Source of the DNA: Diploptera punctata
Taxonomy: Eukaryota > Arthropoda > Insecta > Blattodea > Blaberidae
Direction of reading: 5' to 3'
Assembly (NCBI GenBank): GCA_030220185.1
Contig: JASPKZ010007295.1
Span: forward strand, 280,501-344,500
Length of the DNA stretch: 64,000 nt
Position 1 is the first letter of the stretch, and each line of letters starts with the position of its first letter. Under the pieces are notes generated by a model. The model searched no databases. It saw only the letters and a program-made list of their open reading frames with translations, and was not told the DNA's origin. This document shows positions 32,704 to 43,544 of the stretch, one piece after another. Position numbers and translations under genes: made by a program.

Positions 32704-32759
<56 letters not shown>
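32704..32759. repeat. (AAT)n microsatellite
   Basis: Uninterrupted trinucleotide run of about 56 bases. Confidence 0.95.
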
Positions 32760-32761
<2 letters not shown>

Positions 32762-32817
32762 CAACAATACTTCGTAATTAACACCTAGGCATTTAAATTA
32801 CTTCCAGTCTGTATATA

Positions 32818-33068
32818 AAGTAAAGTGATCCCACTACAGGCTTTAGGAGGCCCTTGGGGTAGTGGGAGGTTAAGGCTCCCACTTTTTCTTGACAATCGGC
32901 ACCAGAACAAGCGTCTGGTACTCATATCCGTTACAGGCTGAATCGACCCCAGGGCCATAGTGCCGCCAGAAGGTTTGGGTTAGTTTAAAAATCCTGACCC
33001 CACCGGGACTAGAACCCTCGACCTTCCGGCTTGTAGCGCAGTGCCTTAACGATTACGCTACGGCGAGC
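32818..33068 (-). mobile_element. tRNA-derived SINE (type D)
   Basis: On the minus strand GCTCGCCGTAGCGTAATCGT head, a B box in GAGGGTTCTAGTCCCGG, the body ATTTTTAAACTAACCCAAAC and the end CCACTACCCCAAGGGCCTCC. A second copy is at 41594-41904, longer by a GACATC...GTTGACAACCC part. Confidence 0.75.
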
Positions 33069-33448
33069 CAAATAAAAAATCAAAAGTTAATATTATTATT
33101 CATGGAATAAAAAATATGTTGGACTCTATATGGCGATTCAAAACAATGCTGAGAACACTTAGTATACTTCGGGATAAAAACTGATCTTCTTTTTGTTTCG
33201 TAGAGGGAACTACTATTGGTAAGTAATTGGTTTGGCATTATGAGACTTATTTTACATGAAAATGGTACGTTTCCGGACATGAGATTCGTTGTGAAACTTC
33301 GAAAATGACAACCAGTAGAGTGGGTTTAAATTTTCATTTCAGGTGAACTCCTACATCCAATAGTCCGATTTCTCTGGTTAAAAAACTCGACCTTACTTTT
33401 TTAATTAATAGTTATACGCCAACTTTGATTACAATGAAACAAAAATAG

Positions 33449-33450
<2 letters not shown>

Positions 33451-33492
<42 letters not shown>

Positions 33493-33580
33493 CATACATA
33501 CATACATACATACATACATACATACATACATACATACATACAATTTTTGTTATATATATACACACACACACACACACATG
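33451..33580. repeat. Compound microsatellite (AT)n-(TACA)n-(AC)n
   Basis: AT run to 33488, TACA tetranucleotide units to about 33541, then an AC run at 33560-33579. Confidence 0.95.
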
Positions 33581-33639
33581 AACAAATTTTGGTGGTCATT
33601 TTCAGTGTACACTAGAAATGATCAGTGAAGATCTGTAAA

Positions 33640-34010
33640 CTTTTAAAATTAATTATTACAAAAAGTATTTAATTAAAACCAACATTATAGGTTATTAATT
33701 AATTATTTTTAGGAAACAACTCCATGTAATCATTATTTAAAAACACAATTACTGAACACACAATTATCAACTATATAGTTCGAAGGAATCTGTTCATTAT
33801 TTGCTATATTCAACGTATTTGTTCGAGAGTCAGTCACTGCAATAATGCTCTGACCTGTCCAGAATATTAAAAAGGAGGAGCTTTCTTTAATATGATGAAC
33901 AGAAGTAGATACATACCGAGGTGAAACACGACTGCGATTGGTTGTAAAACAAAATTCATTCAAACATGATTGGTTACTGACTCCCATTTGGGTCATGAGT
34001 TAAATAGTCA
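33640..34010 (-). repeat. Interspersed repeat R1, truncated
   Basis: Shares the AATATTAAAAAGGAGGAGCT section and the end CATTTGGGTCATGAGTTAAA with other R1 copies. The hairpin end is missing. Confidence 0.6.
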
Positions 34011-34519
34011 GTTGATATGTATTGGCAAGTTTTGAGACTTTAAAGAAATAATTTAATTACTTTTTAATGAACTGGCCCTAGCAATAAGTTATATGGCCTA
34101 CTAAATTTATCTTATAAGAGTAATCAGTTATCTTTCTTTATTTTTTTCTGCTTGTGAGCAGCTATATGACGCCATCATTTTATGAGTAAAATATTAGGCC
34201 ACGCCCATATTCCTAGAATATCTGTAAGGTAGAAATGAAACGGAATTTCATCATTTGTATGTTGTAAATAGAGGGAACTTCCAAAGATAACTTTTTGCGG
34301 CATTTCGGTTATATAAAGTTCGATTAAGCGGGGGTTTACATAAAGAAATGCTGAACATTTCCTCTCTCAATGTGTGAAATAAAACTTTTACTGTTCAGGT
34401 TTTCTGTACTAGAGCCTGTGAGTAGTGATAGACGAAATTTTAAACGCACATCCTTTTTATATAAGAAAGCTTTGATTAAGTATCTACACCAAAATTATGG
34501 AACATACTAAACTAAAAAT
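34011..34519. other. No supported feature
   Basis: AT-rich; only the possible Tigger-like end at 34322 noted above. Confidence 0.3.
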
Positions 34520-35450
34520 GAATTCCACTACACTTGATAGCAGTAATTAACGAAATGTATGAAAAAATTAAATTAAATCAAAGGGAACCAATACATATAA
34601 CAGGAGGAATTAGACAAGGTTGTCCATTACCAACCACGCTTTTTAACATTTATTTTGACGACATGATAAGATCATTGAAACAAATAACAACTGAGGGTAT
34701 TAACTTAGGAATATAATAATAAAAACATTAGCTTTTGCAGATGACCAGATTTTAATAGCAAAATCAGAAGACGAATTACAAAGAATGCTACATAAACTAA
34801 ACGAAATATAATATGGAAATATCACCAGAAAAATCAAAATCAATGACTTTCAAGGGCGCTCAACTAGTTCGGACAAAGATCACATTTGAAAATAAGCCTA
34901 TAGAACAAGTAATAAAATATAATTTCCTAGGTTGCGAAATATCATACACAACGGAAACAGATATAAATAACAAACTAAATAAGTTTAATTACATAACAGG
35001 AACACTAAAAAGAACTTTGAAAAATAAAGCCAGAAAAAACTCTATAATGAAATTATACAAGAAAATGGCTGTTCCTATTATTACTTACGGATCTAAAACA
35101 CGGACTGTGACAACAGAACAATCTGCCAGGATCCAAGCTGCTAAAATGAAATTCCGCAGACCAATAGCAGGATATCAAAGAACAGACAAAAAACACAACA
35201 CAGAAATAAGACAGAAACTAAAAGTAGAGGAATTAGGCCTAAACACAACAACAGTGAAATACAGAACAAAGTGGAAAGAACACTTAGCAAGGATGACTGA
35301 GAACAGAATACCAAAATCAGCATATAACTATTCACCAAGAGGAAGAAGAAGTATGGAAAGAGCAGCAATTTGGATCTGGAACAGGCTGGCAAAAATCCTA
35401 AACGTGACGAAAAAGAAGAAGAAGAAGAGGAAGACGAAATTTTAACACAT
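34520..35450 (+). pseudogene. LINE (RTE-like family C) reverse transcriptase relic
   Basis: An open 60-codon piece (34534-34716) has ITGGIRQGCPLPTTLFNIYF. A further piece at about 34722-34810 carries TLAFADDQILIAKSEDELQR, the FADD active site, in another frame. An open 210-codon piece (34813-35445) runs from EISPEKSKSMTFKG through YNFLGCEISYTTETD, GSKTRTVTTEQ, MKFRRPIAGYQRTDKKHN and NRIPKSAYNYSPRGRR to a lysine-rich end coded by (AAG)n. These are the finger/palm, thumb and C-terminal basic tail of a LINE reverse transcriptase. The N-terminal endonuclease is absent. GIRQGCPLPTTL has TT where S-P is usual. Confidence 0.8.
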
Positions 35451-35930
35451 TAAGTGTTACTCTGCCGACGCCATTGCAAAAAGAACGTCTTTACAATGTT
35501 TTAAATTACTAAGAACAATATTAAACATTATTACTCATACAATATAAAATGATGCATGCATTATATCTAATAGTTTATGGAGTTAGACGTAGCAGGGCCG
35601 GGTAGGATCTCGATCTGGACAATTTCCAAGGGGGGGGGGGTTTCGGTATTTTCTTCGTCTTTTGATACAAATAATGGGGAAAATCAAGGCCAAAATAGTC
35701 CCCGAACTCCATTTGGCCATAACAATCAACCTAACATATTCGCCTTGCTCGTCTTAAATCTTGTATTATCTAGGAGGTGGCCTGGGATTTAGCTGATAAT
35801 GCATCGGGTTGGGGGCACGCAAAATTACCTACAAAAGGCAGGTTAAAGTGAGAAAAATATAAAGTATATAATTTTGTGTCTTTTATAGTTTATTAACTAA
35901 CTCACTGGCACTATCGAACCTGTAGTTCAT
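35451..35930. other. Degraded SINE-like sequence
   Basis: 35620-35720 contains TTTCGGTATTTTCTTCGTC and TAGTCCCCGAACTCCATTTG, which recall the type B core (GGTCCCCGAAATCATATGG), with a 10-base G run at 35631. Otherwise AT-rich. Confidence 0.4.
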
Positions 35931-37245
35931 CACGCTTTTGATGGTAATTTTTTTTATAGATAACTAGTTTTATTCTCGATGTGTTGGAGACGATTTTTTT
36001 GTTGACCACTATAATTTTATCTCAAGAGTGTTGGAAATTAAAATTATTTTTCATTTTTTAGTTCGGTTTTTTAACAAAGCGTGTTGTTTTAGTTTTTTAA
36101 ACTATTATTTATTTTATCATTTTTAACTTTGGATTTCTAAAAATGTAAATATCTTTAAAGTCGATACTATTGTAGTATGAGCTAAAAGTATACTCTTCTA
36201 AAAAAATCCTATGGGCCTGATTTGACAACGACCTATGGATTACTGAAATTATATACCACTACAGTCCACCACTCTACCAACTGTGCTACCACAACTATAG
36301 ACTAAAAAGTCGATACGTCCGCAACCTATTATACCGGTCTTTATTTTGTTGATGTCCTGATGATCCTGGTCAGATCTTAGAAAAAAATTATGAAGTTATT
36401 GTATTGTCATTGGTCCTTTACAAGAATACAAAGTTTCAAGTCGATCCAATGTTTTATCATCATCATCATCATAGTACATTCACGAATTTAGGCCATTTGT
36501 TGACCTGTTTCGGCCTCAAGAGAAACACCATCCAGAAGTCTTTTGAGTGGACGTCCTGGTCTTCTTCTTCCTGCAGGTTGATATCTTAACATTTGTTTGG
36601 GTATTCTGTGATCTTCCATTCGATGAACATGTTGTATCCATCTTGACTTATAATCAGAAATTTTGTTTTCTAAAGATTCCATGTGTAATTCTTCTAAGAT
36701 GTCTTCATTTTTTTTGTGATCTAGTAGTGTGTATCCTGCAGTCCTCCGAAGATATCTCATTTCAGCAGATCTAAGTCTCTGTATATCCTTCTGTTTCAAC
36801 GTCCATACTTCGCTACCATACAAAAGAGTTGGAAGAGCCAGTGTTTTATACACTTTCAGTCTTGAATGCTTTTGGACTAACTGTGGCTTGAAGATAGAAT
36901 TTATTAACCCTAAAATTCTTAAAAATTTAGATATTTTTGCATTTACATCCTTTTCTTCTTCATATGAGATATTGCATCCTAGATATGTAAAATTATTCAC
37001 CTGTTCCAAAATTTTATTGTCCAGTACAATTTTACTTCTGACAGGATCTACACCTTGAAATGCCATAATTTTTGTTTTTTCTGTAGATATCTTTAATCCA
37101 TATTCTTCTGTAATTTTGTTAAGTTCATACAGACCTTTCTGTAGATTATCTTCGGAATTTGCATGTTTTAAGTGGGTAAAATCATGTTGAAAGATTCCGT
37201 TACATAGATAGATACAGGTCAAGCTAATATAAAGCATGTATAAAA
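35931..37245. repeat. Fold-back/tRNA-like repeat, second copy, split by a LINE
   Basis: Matches 16925-17725 in order: the arm sequence, the tRNA-like segment (36205-36300), AAGTTTCAAGTCGATCCAAT and ATTCCGTTACATAGATAGAT. It then ends TACAGGTCAAGCTAATATAA. Only one arm is kept. A LINE occupies 36457-37162. Confidence 0.7.
36457..37162 (-). mobile_element. 5'-truncated LINE (RTE-like family C)
   Basis: The minus-strand ORF reads SEDNLQKGLYELNKITEEYG, then FTYLGCNISYEEEKDVNAKI, LLYGSEVWTLKQKDIQRLRS, RYLRRTAGYTLLDHKKNED and GRRRPGRPLKRLLDGV. This is the region from just after the FADD box to the basic C-terminus. It is open over about 220 codons. ATGTTTTA flanks at 36449-36456 and 37163-37170 look like the target duplication. 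The (ATG)n tail at 36458 marks its 3' end. Confidence 0.8.
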
Positions 37246-37802
37246 AATCCCTATAAGAAAGACATCGTAAAATAGATGTTTTTGTAATGTTGAACTTGGT
37301 AGCTTAAAGCTAACAACCTGTTTTTCGTGAAATTCACTTAGAAGGCTCCTATGGATTGAAAAAACGCAGCCATAAAGTCATATTTTTTTCAGGGGTTCAC
37401 CTAACAACGTCATCATGGTGATCTCAGAAAAAAATAAGTTCTCTATATGACAGAAGTGTCAAATGGATTGTTTGCAATATTGCGCTTGGTTTTTACATTT
37501 TATTCTTGTATATGCGTAGCTTCAAGGTCTTAGAAAGGAAGTCACTAGCAGAACAAATATGAGCAATGTGTATTCAGTAAACTTAAAACCATTAGGATAT
37601 TTCAACTGAAATAAAACATAACTTCATATACACACAAAAAACGTTGTGAACAAAATAAATTACTTGTACCAACAAACTACCCAGATTTTTTAGATGTACG
37701 AAAACAAGCACGTACATTAACTTCCGAAGCGTTCCCCGGATAAAAAAGTGTATTTTATGTATTTATTTGCATATGTAAGACAACGTTTAATAACATTATC
37801 AA
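37246..37802. other. No supported feature
   Basis: AT-rich intron sequence; no recognised repeat. Confidence 0.3.
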
Positions 37803-38222
37803 TATTTAAAACAAAATTTGTATCTGTTGTGGCAGTCGTCCTCAACAAATTATATTTGTATAAAATATTAAGCTAGGCCTTTCGGAACCGGTTCCATTCT
37901 CTAAGCTGTTCATTGGGCGGTACTGGTTGTTTATTTAACGAATATATTGTATAGTGGGTTGATCTGGTAGGGCGTGTTCTCGTTCAGTAGGTTATCGTTT
38001 CTTGTTTGCTTCAAGAAACGATAAGCTACTGAACGATGACACTCCCTACCAGTTCAACCCACTATACTGTACAATATACTCGTTAAAAAACAACCAATAC
38101 CCAAAGAACATCTTTGAAAATGGAATCGGTTCCTAAAGGCCTAGCTGAATTTTTAATACAAACATAATTTGTTGAGGACGACTACAAAACAGGTACAAAT
38201 TTTATTGGTTTAAATATCTATC
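37803..38222. mobile_element. Fold-back element, arms of ~200 bases
   Basis: 37803-38007 and 38012-38222 are reverse complements with few mismatches, meeting at AAACGATAAGC/GTTTCTTG near 38005. Landmarks are GTCGTCCTCAACAAATTAT and AGCTAGGCCTTTCGGAACCG with their inverses. No coding sequence; only this copy is in the window. Confidence 0.75.
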
Positions 38223-38341
38223 AATGACCTCAATGGTCCAAAAAGTATTAACATTATTATTACTATTAATATCCAAAAAAAGATGTGCCTATGTATCCTA
38301 GATAATAAAAATTGCAATGATCAATAAACTTGCAATATCCT

Positions 38342-39092
38342 TGACTATTTAACTCATGCCCCAAAGGGAGTCAATGACCAATCACATTTCAATGATTTTT
38401 TTACAACCAATTACAGTGGTGTTTCGCCTAAAATTTACCAACTAAAGTTTATCATAATAAAGATATCACCTCCTTTTTAATATTCTGAATAGGGCATAAC
38501 ATTATTTTGCAGTGACTGACCCTCTAAAATACGGCTACCAGACTGTATATATAGTGCATGAATGTCAACAGAAAGCGAATGCGAGAGGTAATATAAAAAC
38601 ATTTGTAACAATTGATTATACCAAAAAAAAAAAAAGAACCACTGTTTGCACTTTCTTAAACGAATTATCTTCCAGGAAATGACGTTACAGAAAACTATAA
38701 TTGACATATTTACATCACAGGACATCAGAAATTAATTAATACCCATTCAATTGGTTATAAATTTCTCCACTAGGGTGCATTCTTACAACATTGCAATCCT
38801 TTGGCAATAAATAATAAGATCTGGTTGCAGTGAGAACAAAAGAAGCAAATGAAGCGTACCAATCGTTTTTCATTTCTTTTCAAACATCGCCGTTTACATT
38901 AAATATATAAATATTTTAAAATAACTATAGTCAAATAATGATTTGTGAGTAAACAACTTAATTTTATTCGTTAAGTAGTCCTAACAAATGCCACTCTTGA
39001 TTTCCAAATTCTGTAGATAAATTCACTCCTCACTTCGTGAGTCGTGAATTTATCGATAATTTGGAAATCACTCGTGGCATTACTTATGATAA
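38342..39092 (+). repeat. Interspersed repeat R1, longest copy
   Basis: From GACTATTTAACTCATGCCCC to GGCATTACTTATGAT. The terminal hairpin (about 38990-39083) is intact. The interior has an A run (38622-38634) and ATTGCAATCCTTTGGCAATA. Confidence 0.7.
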
Positions 39093-39466
39093 ATAACCCA
39101 GAAACGTATTTATTTATTACAGAAACTAAATTTATTTATTCTACGAAATAATTACAAAAAAAATCTGTAGCAGGAGAACTCCACAGAGTCAAGGTTGTCT
39201 GGACTGGTTGCTAGCAAATGACAATGCTGGAATCACATGATTAGTGTTACGTAGACTCTCAATCTTAGTTTCAGTTTATATTTCTGTAATTCTCATATCA
39301 AGTAGTCAATCAGTTGTCATTATCTGCCTAAATGATCATGTTGCACACCCCACACTCATGGGGGAAAAACTATAATATAGCTAATATTCGAACCTGAACC
39401 ATTCAGATGACAGGTACGGTTATCTTTAATCATAGAGACGATCCTTACTATTACATTTAATTAACT
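39093..39466. other. No supported feature
   Basis: No gene or recognised repeat. Confidence 0.3.
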
Positions 39467-40290
39467 AACCAATTCACTGGCACTATCGATCACGTAGGTT
39501 CATGGTCGCGCGGACATAAGCTCTCCAAATATCCATATCCTGAGCTAATGTTTTCCAAATCATTTCATGTATAATCTACTTCCCTCAAATCATGGTTAAT
39601 GTTATTCTCCCACCTTATTCTTGCCCTCTACCAACTGGGCGTTTTCCCTCTGGTTTTCCTACAAGAAGTTGCCATGCACGTCTTTCATTCCCCATTCCTG
39701 CCAAATGCCCTGCCCATCGCAGTCCCAAAAAGACTATGGAGTTCACTCTTATACAGTCTTCTCCATTCACCTGTCTGTTCATCTCTCTTTGGTTCAAAAA
39801 TTTTCCTAAGAACTTTATTCTCAAATACTCGTCATCTCCTTTCCTCCCTTAAAGTAAGAGTCCATGTTTCGCAACCATATAATATAACTGGTAGAATAAC
39901 ATTTTTACGTTTTCGGTTTAACGTTTTTTGAAAGGAGTTGGGACGCATTTCCAGAATTGAGCCTATTTTAATTTATTTGTGCATCTCATTCCTATTTGTG
40001 ATTATTGTTCCGAGGTATTTTAATTCAGCCACTTCCTCAAAATTGCCATCGTTTGTCACTAGCTGCCCATTTCCATTATATAATGTGTTTCTATGTGTGA
40101 CTATATATTTAGTTTTATTGACATTTACTTCCAGTCCCGATTTCTTAGTATTACTCAATAGCGTGTGCGTGTTGGTCTTTAGTATCTCCTTATTGCCCAA
40201 TAGTTCTACATCACCAGCATAAACTAACAGCTTATTAATGCAATTGAGTTGTAGACCTTCCTCATCCTCTAAAGATTTGATGGCACACTG
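39467..40290 (-). pseudogene. LINE (RTE-like family B), 3' part, minus strand
   Basis: Minus-strand frames encode TLLSNTKKSGLEVNVNKTKY, NEGNFEEVAELKYLGTIITN-like text, then the C-terminal GRPRMRW part, with frameshifts (for instance RWAGHLAGMGNERRAWQLLV). It ends near the CACTGGCACTATCGA terminus at 39475. It lies head to head with the next LINE. Confidence 0.8.
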
Positions 40291-40402
40291 TAGTAGAAAA
40301 TTACATTTACATTAATTAATTCATACTGTACCTTGCTAGAATTAGGTATTCCTAAAATGCTAATTCGACTTATTAAAAAATGTTTTCAAGGGACAAGTAG
40401 TA

Positions 40403-41190
40403 CTAAAGGCCAACACGCACACACTATTGAGTAACCCTAAGAAATTAGGACTGGAAGTAAATATCAGTAAAACTAAATATATGGTCACACGTAGAAATTC
40501 AGTATATAATGGAAATGGACAGCTAAGGACAAATGAGGGAAATTTTGAGGAAGTGGCTGAATTCAAATACCTAGGAACAATAATCACAAATAGGAATGAG
40601 ATGCACAAGGAAATTAAACATAGGCTCAATTCTGGAAATGCATGCTATTATGCATTGCAGAGACTCTTGATGTCCCAACTCCTTTCAAAAAACGTTAAGC
40701 TGAAAATATATAAAACTATTATTCTACCAGTTATATTATATGGGTGCGAAACATGGACTCTTACTTTAAGGGAGAAAATGAAATTACGAGTATTTGAGAA
40801 TAAAGTTCTTAGGAAATTTTTTGGACCAAAGAGAGATGAACAGACAGGTGAATGGAGAAGACTACATAACAATGAACTACATGGTCTTTATAGGAAGCCA
40901 GATATAATAAGTACAGTTAAGTCTCGTAGACTGCGATGGGCAGGACATGTTGCGCGTATGGGGAATGAAAGACGTGCATGGAAATTTCTTGTAGGAAAGC
41001 CAGAAGGAAAACGCCCAGTTGGTAGACCAAGAATGAGGTGGGAGAACAACATTAACTATGATTTGAGGGAAGTAGATTATACAGGGAATGATTGGAAAGC
41101 ATTGGCTCAGGATAGGGATGTATGGAGAGCTTATGTCCGCGCGGCCATGAACCTACGGGTTCGATAGTGCCAGTGAGTAAGTAAGTAAGT
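40403..41190 (+). mobile_element. Younger 5'-truncated LINE (RTE-like family B)
   Basis: An open 246-codon frame (40427-41167) covers the reverse transcriptase thumb and the C-terminal region: KKLGLEVNISKTKYMVTRRN, FKYLGTIITNRNEMHKEIKH, ILYGCETWTLTLREKMKL, RLRWAGHVARMGNERRAW and VGRPRMRWENNINYDLREVD. The end GATAGTGCCAGTGAGTAAGT is followed by (TAAG)n. AAGGGACAAGTAGTA at 40388-40402 and 41191-41205 is a 15-base target duplication. It is one of the best-kept LINE ends here, but lacks endonuclease and catalytic core. Confidence 0.88.
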
Positions 41191-41593
41191 AAGGGACAAG
41201 TAGTAGGGTACTGGCTACTGGTAAGCAAACAGTCTTCAGATACTTCTGAAATCCACAACGGGTTAAAGCAAGGAGATGCACTACCTCCTCTGCTATTCAA
41301 TTTTGTACTAGAGTTTAAAATAAAATAATTGCGGGGGGGGGGTAAAGACGGCTTAAAACTCAATAGTATTAGTCAACTGTTGGTATATGATGATGTAATA
41401 TTATTAGACGATAGTGAGACGATATAAAAAGTCAACACACATTCTATTAAATAGCACTAAGAAACTAAGACTGGAAGTAAACATCAATAAAACTGAATAT
41501 ATAATCACACATGAAAATACATTAATAAATGGGAACGATCACTTAAAAAAAGAGAGACATTTTGAAGAAGTGGTAGAATTTAAATACATGGAA

Positions 41594-41904
41594 GCAAAGC
41601 AAAAAAAAAGCAATCCCACTACAGGCCTCGGGAGGCCCTTGGGGTAGTGGGAGGTTAAGGCTCCCACTTTTTCTGGACAATCGGCACTTGATGTCAGCCG
41701 GGTTGTCAACCCTGCATGACGGCCGCCTTTACCCCCAGAACAAGTGTCTGGTACTCATTTCCGTTAGAGGCTGAGTCGACCCCAGGGCCATAGAGCCGCC
41801 AGAAGGTTTGGGTCAGTTTAAAAATCCTGACCCCACCGGGACTTGAACCCTCGACCTTCCGGCTTGTAGCGCAGTACCTTAACCACTACGCTATGGCGTG
41901 CCCT
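41594..41904 (-). mobile_element. tRNA-derived SINE (type D) with 15-bp target duplication
   Basis: On the minus strand the head GCACGCCATAGCGTAGTGGT, the B box GAGGGTTCAAGTCCCGG and the 3' part CCACTACCCCAAGGGCCTCC. TTTAAATACATGGAA at 41579-41593 and 41905-41919 frames it exactly, inside the older LINE. Confidence 0.88.
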
Positions 41905-42213
41905 TTTAAATACATGGAACAATAATTTAATTACAAATAGGAATAAAGCTGGGAAATGAATTAGTCTCATAGGTACCAACGGACAGAATATATGGAATGA
42001 AAGAGGGGCATGGACACTTCGTATAGGAAAACCAGAGAGAAAGCGCCATGTAGGTAGGCTGAAAATGAGGTTAGATAATAATATATTTAAGCATCATATT
42101 CGAGGGAAGTATTATACAGGGAATGATTGAAAAACTTAAGCTTTAGATAGGGATATATGGTGAGCTTATGTCCACGCGCCCATGAACCTTCAGTTTCGAT
42201 AGTGGCAGTGAAG

Positions 42214-42480
42214 TATCAGTTTAATAATGCAATTAAACTTCAGGCTGAAAGTAAAAATGCTGTGCATACTTACAGTATCCGAACGATTCATAAAAATACG
42301 AAAAATAGCAACTTGAAGTATTTTACAGTCTACTTGTTAACTCAAAAAAATGTACGCTCCTCTAATTGTTCGTAAGATGTCTAGACATTAGTCAAATTCT
42401 CGACATGCATTCAGCATCATGGCGCGAGTGATATTTAGTGATTCACCACCATTGTAAGTCCAGTGGCAGGGAGCACTTTT
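42214..42480. other. No supported feature
   Basis: AT-rich; no gene seen. Confidence 0.3.
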
Positions 42481-42963
42481 CATAAGTAATGCCACGAGTG
42501 ATTTCCAATGTATCTAGAGAATTTGGAAATCAAGAGTGGCATTTGTTTGGACTATTTAACAAATAAAATTAAGCTGTTTACTCACAAATCATTATTTAAC
42601 TATAGTTATTTTAAAATATTTATATATTTAATGTAAACGGCGATGTTTGAAAACAAATGAGAAACGACTGGTACGCTTCATTGCTTCATTTGTTCGTCAC
42701 TGAAACCAGATCATATTATTTATTGTCAAAGGATCGCAATATTGTAAGAATGCACCCTAGTGGAGAAATGTATAACCAACGTTATAGGTTTCTGATGTCC
42801 TATGATGTAAATATGTCAATTATATTTTTCTGCGACGTCATTTCCTGGAAAATAATTTGATGGTATGATCAATTGCAACAAATGTTTTTATATTAACTCC
42901 CGCATGCGCTATGTGTTGACATTCATGCACTATATATACAATCTGCTAGCCGTATTTCTTGGA
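42481..42963 (-). repeat. Interspersed repeat R1, truncated
   Basis: Starts CATAAGTAATGCCACGAGTG and is cut near 42963 where an R2 fragment begins, so the R2 sequence replaces its far end. Confidence 0.6.
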
Positions 42964-42964
42964 G

Positions 42965-43112
42965 AGTTTTGTAATATGTAATATAACAGTATACTTATTT
43001 TATTACAGCATAGTTATTTAGGTTGGCAACCCCAAAATGTAGGAAGTTGAACTTCCAATCATGGCCGCCATTACTGTAAGTGCGACAAAACGCACTATCG
43101 CGCAAAAAAAAA
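42965..43112 (+). repeat. Interspersed repeat R2, terminal fragment
   Basis: TTTTGTAATATGTAATAT... to AACGCACTATCGCGCAAAAA, matching the last 150 bases of the copies at 20291 and 29655. Confidence 0.6.
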
Positions 43113-43159
43113 TCTAAAACATTTTACATTATTAGCTTTAATACTGTATAACTAAATTT

Positions 43160-43535
43160 ACACGGCACTTTTCATCATCATCAATAACAAGGATTAAGCC
43201 CAATGGCCTGTTCCGATCTCATTATAGGTCGAAATGGTCCTTACACCTCTTCAATGGTCTTCCCAACAATCTTCTGCCTTTTGGTTTATAATTATACATT
43301 CTTTGTGGTATGCGCTGTTCATTCATTGGTAATAAGTGCTGAAGGTAAGCATTTTGATAGTATTTTATTCTTTCACAGAGATTAAATATATTAAGTTCTG
43401 TTCTTATATCTTCGCTTTTCTTTTTATCGGTCCTTTGGTATATTGCTATGACCATCTTCATTTCTGCAGCCTCACGGCACTTTAAAACTTCATAATTCTG
43501 AAGTCTGTCACGTGGAAGAGAATTCCTCAGCAAGT
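43160..43535 (-). pseudogene. LINE (RTE-like family C) C-terminal relic
   Basis: The minus strand reads REAAEMKMVIAIYQRTDKKK, then SEDIRTELNIFNLCERIKYY and NEQRIPQRMYNYKPKGRRLL, GRPLKRCKDH. It is the AEM...RRTAGY-like to basic-tail region of family C, with a frameshift before the end. Confidence 0.7.
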
Positions 43536-43544
43536 CGAGTTTAT

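Larger units (their letters stand above)
40333..42213 (+). mobile_element. Older LINE (RTE-like family B), split twice
   Basis: Fragments 40333-40402, 41191-41593 and 41905-42213 form one decayed LINE: GIPKMLIRLIKK, then NGLKQGDALPPLLFN-like and LVYDDVILLDDS-like text (YADD changed to Y-D-D), then TKKLRLEVNINKTEY, and a GRLKMR C-terminal block. A younger LINE lies after 40402 and a SINE at 41594-41904. Many stops, deletions and a G run (41333-41341) show age. Confidence 0.75.

Noticed and set aside
33489..33541. CRISPR-like regular repeat
   Set aside because: It is a plain TACA tetranucleotide microsatellite without spacers.
39592..40222. Several + strand ORFs rich in Leu/Phe/Ser
   Set aside because: They are antisense shadows of the minus-strand LINE; the same shadow peptides appear opposite other family B copies (40360, 40648, 63135, 63423).
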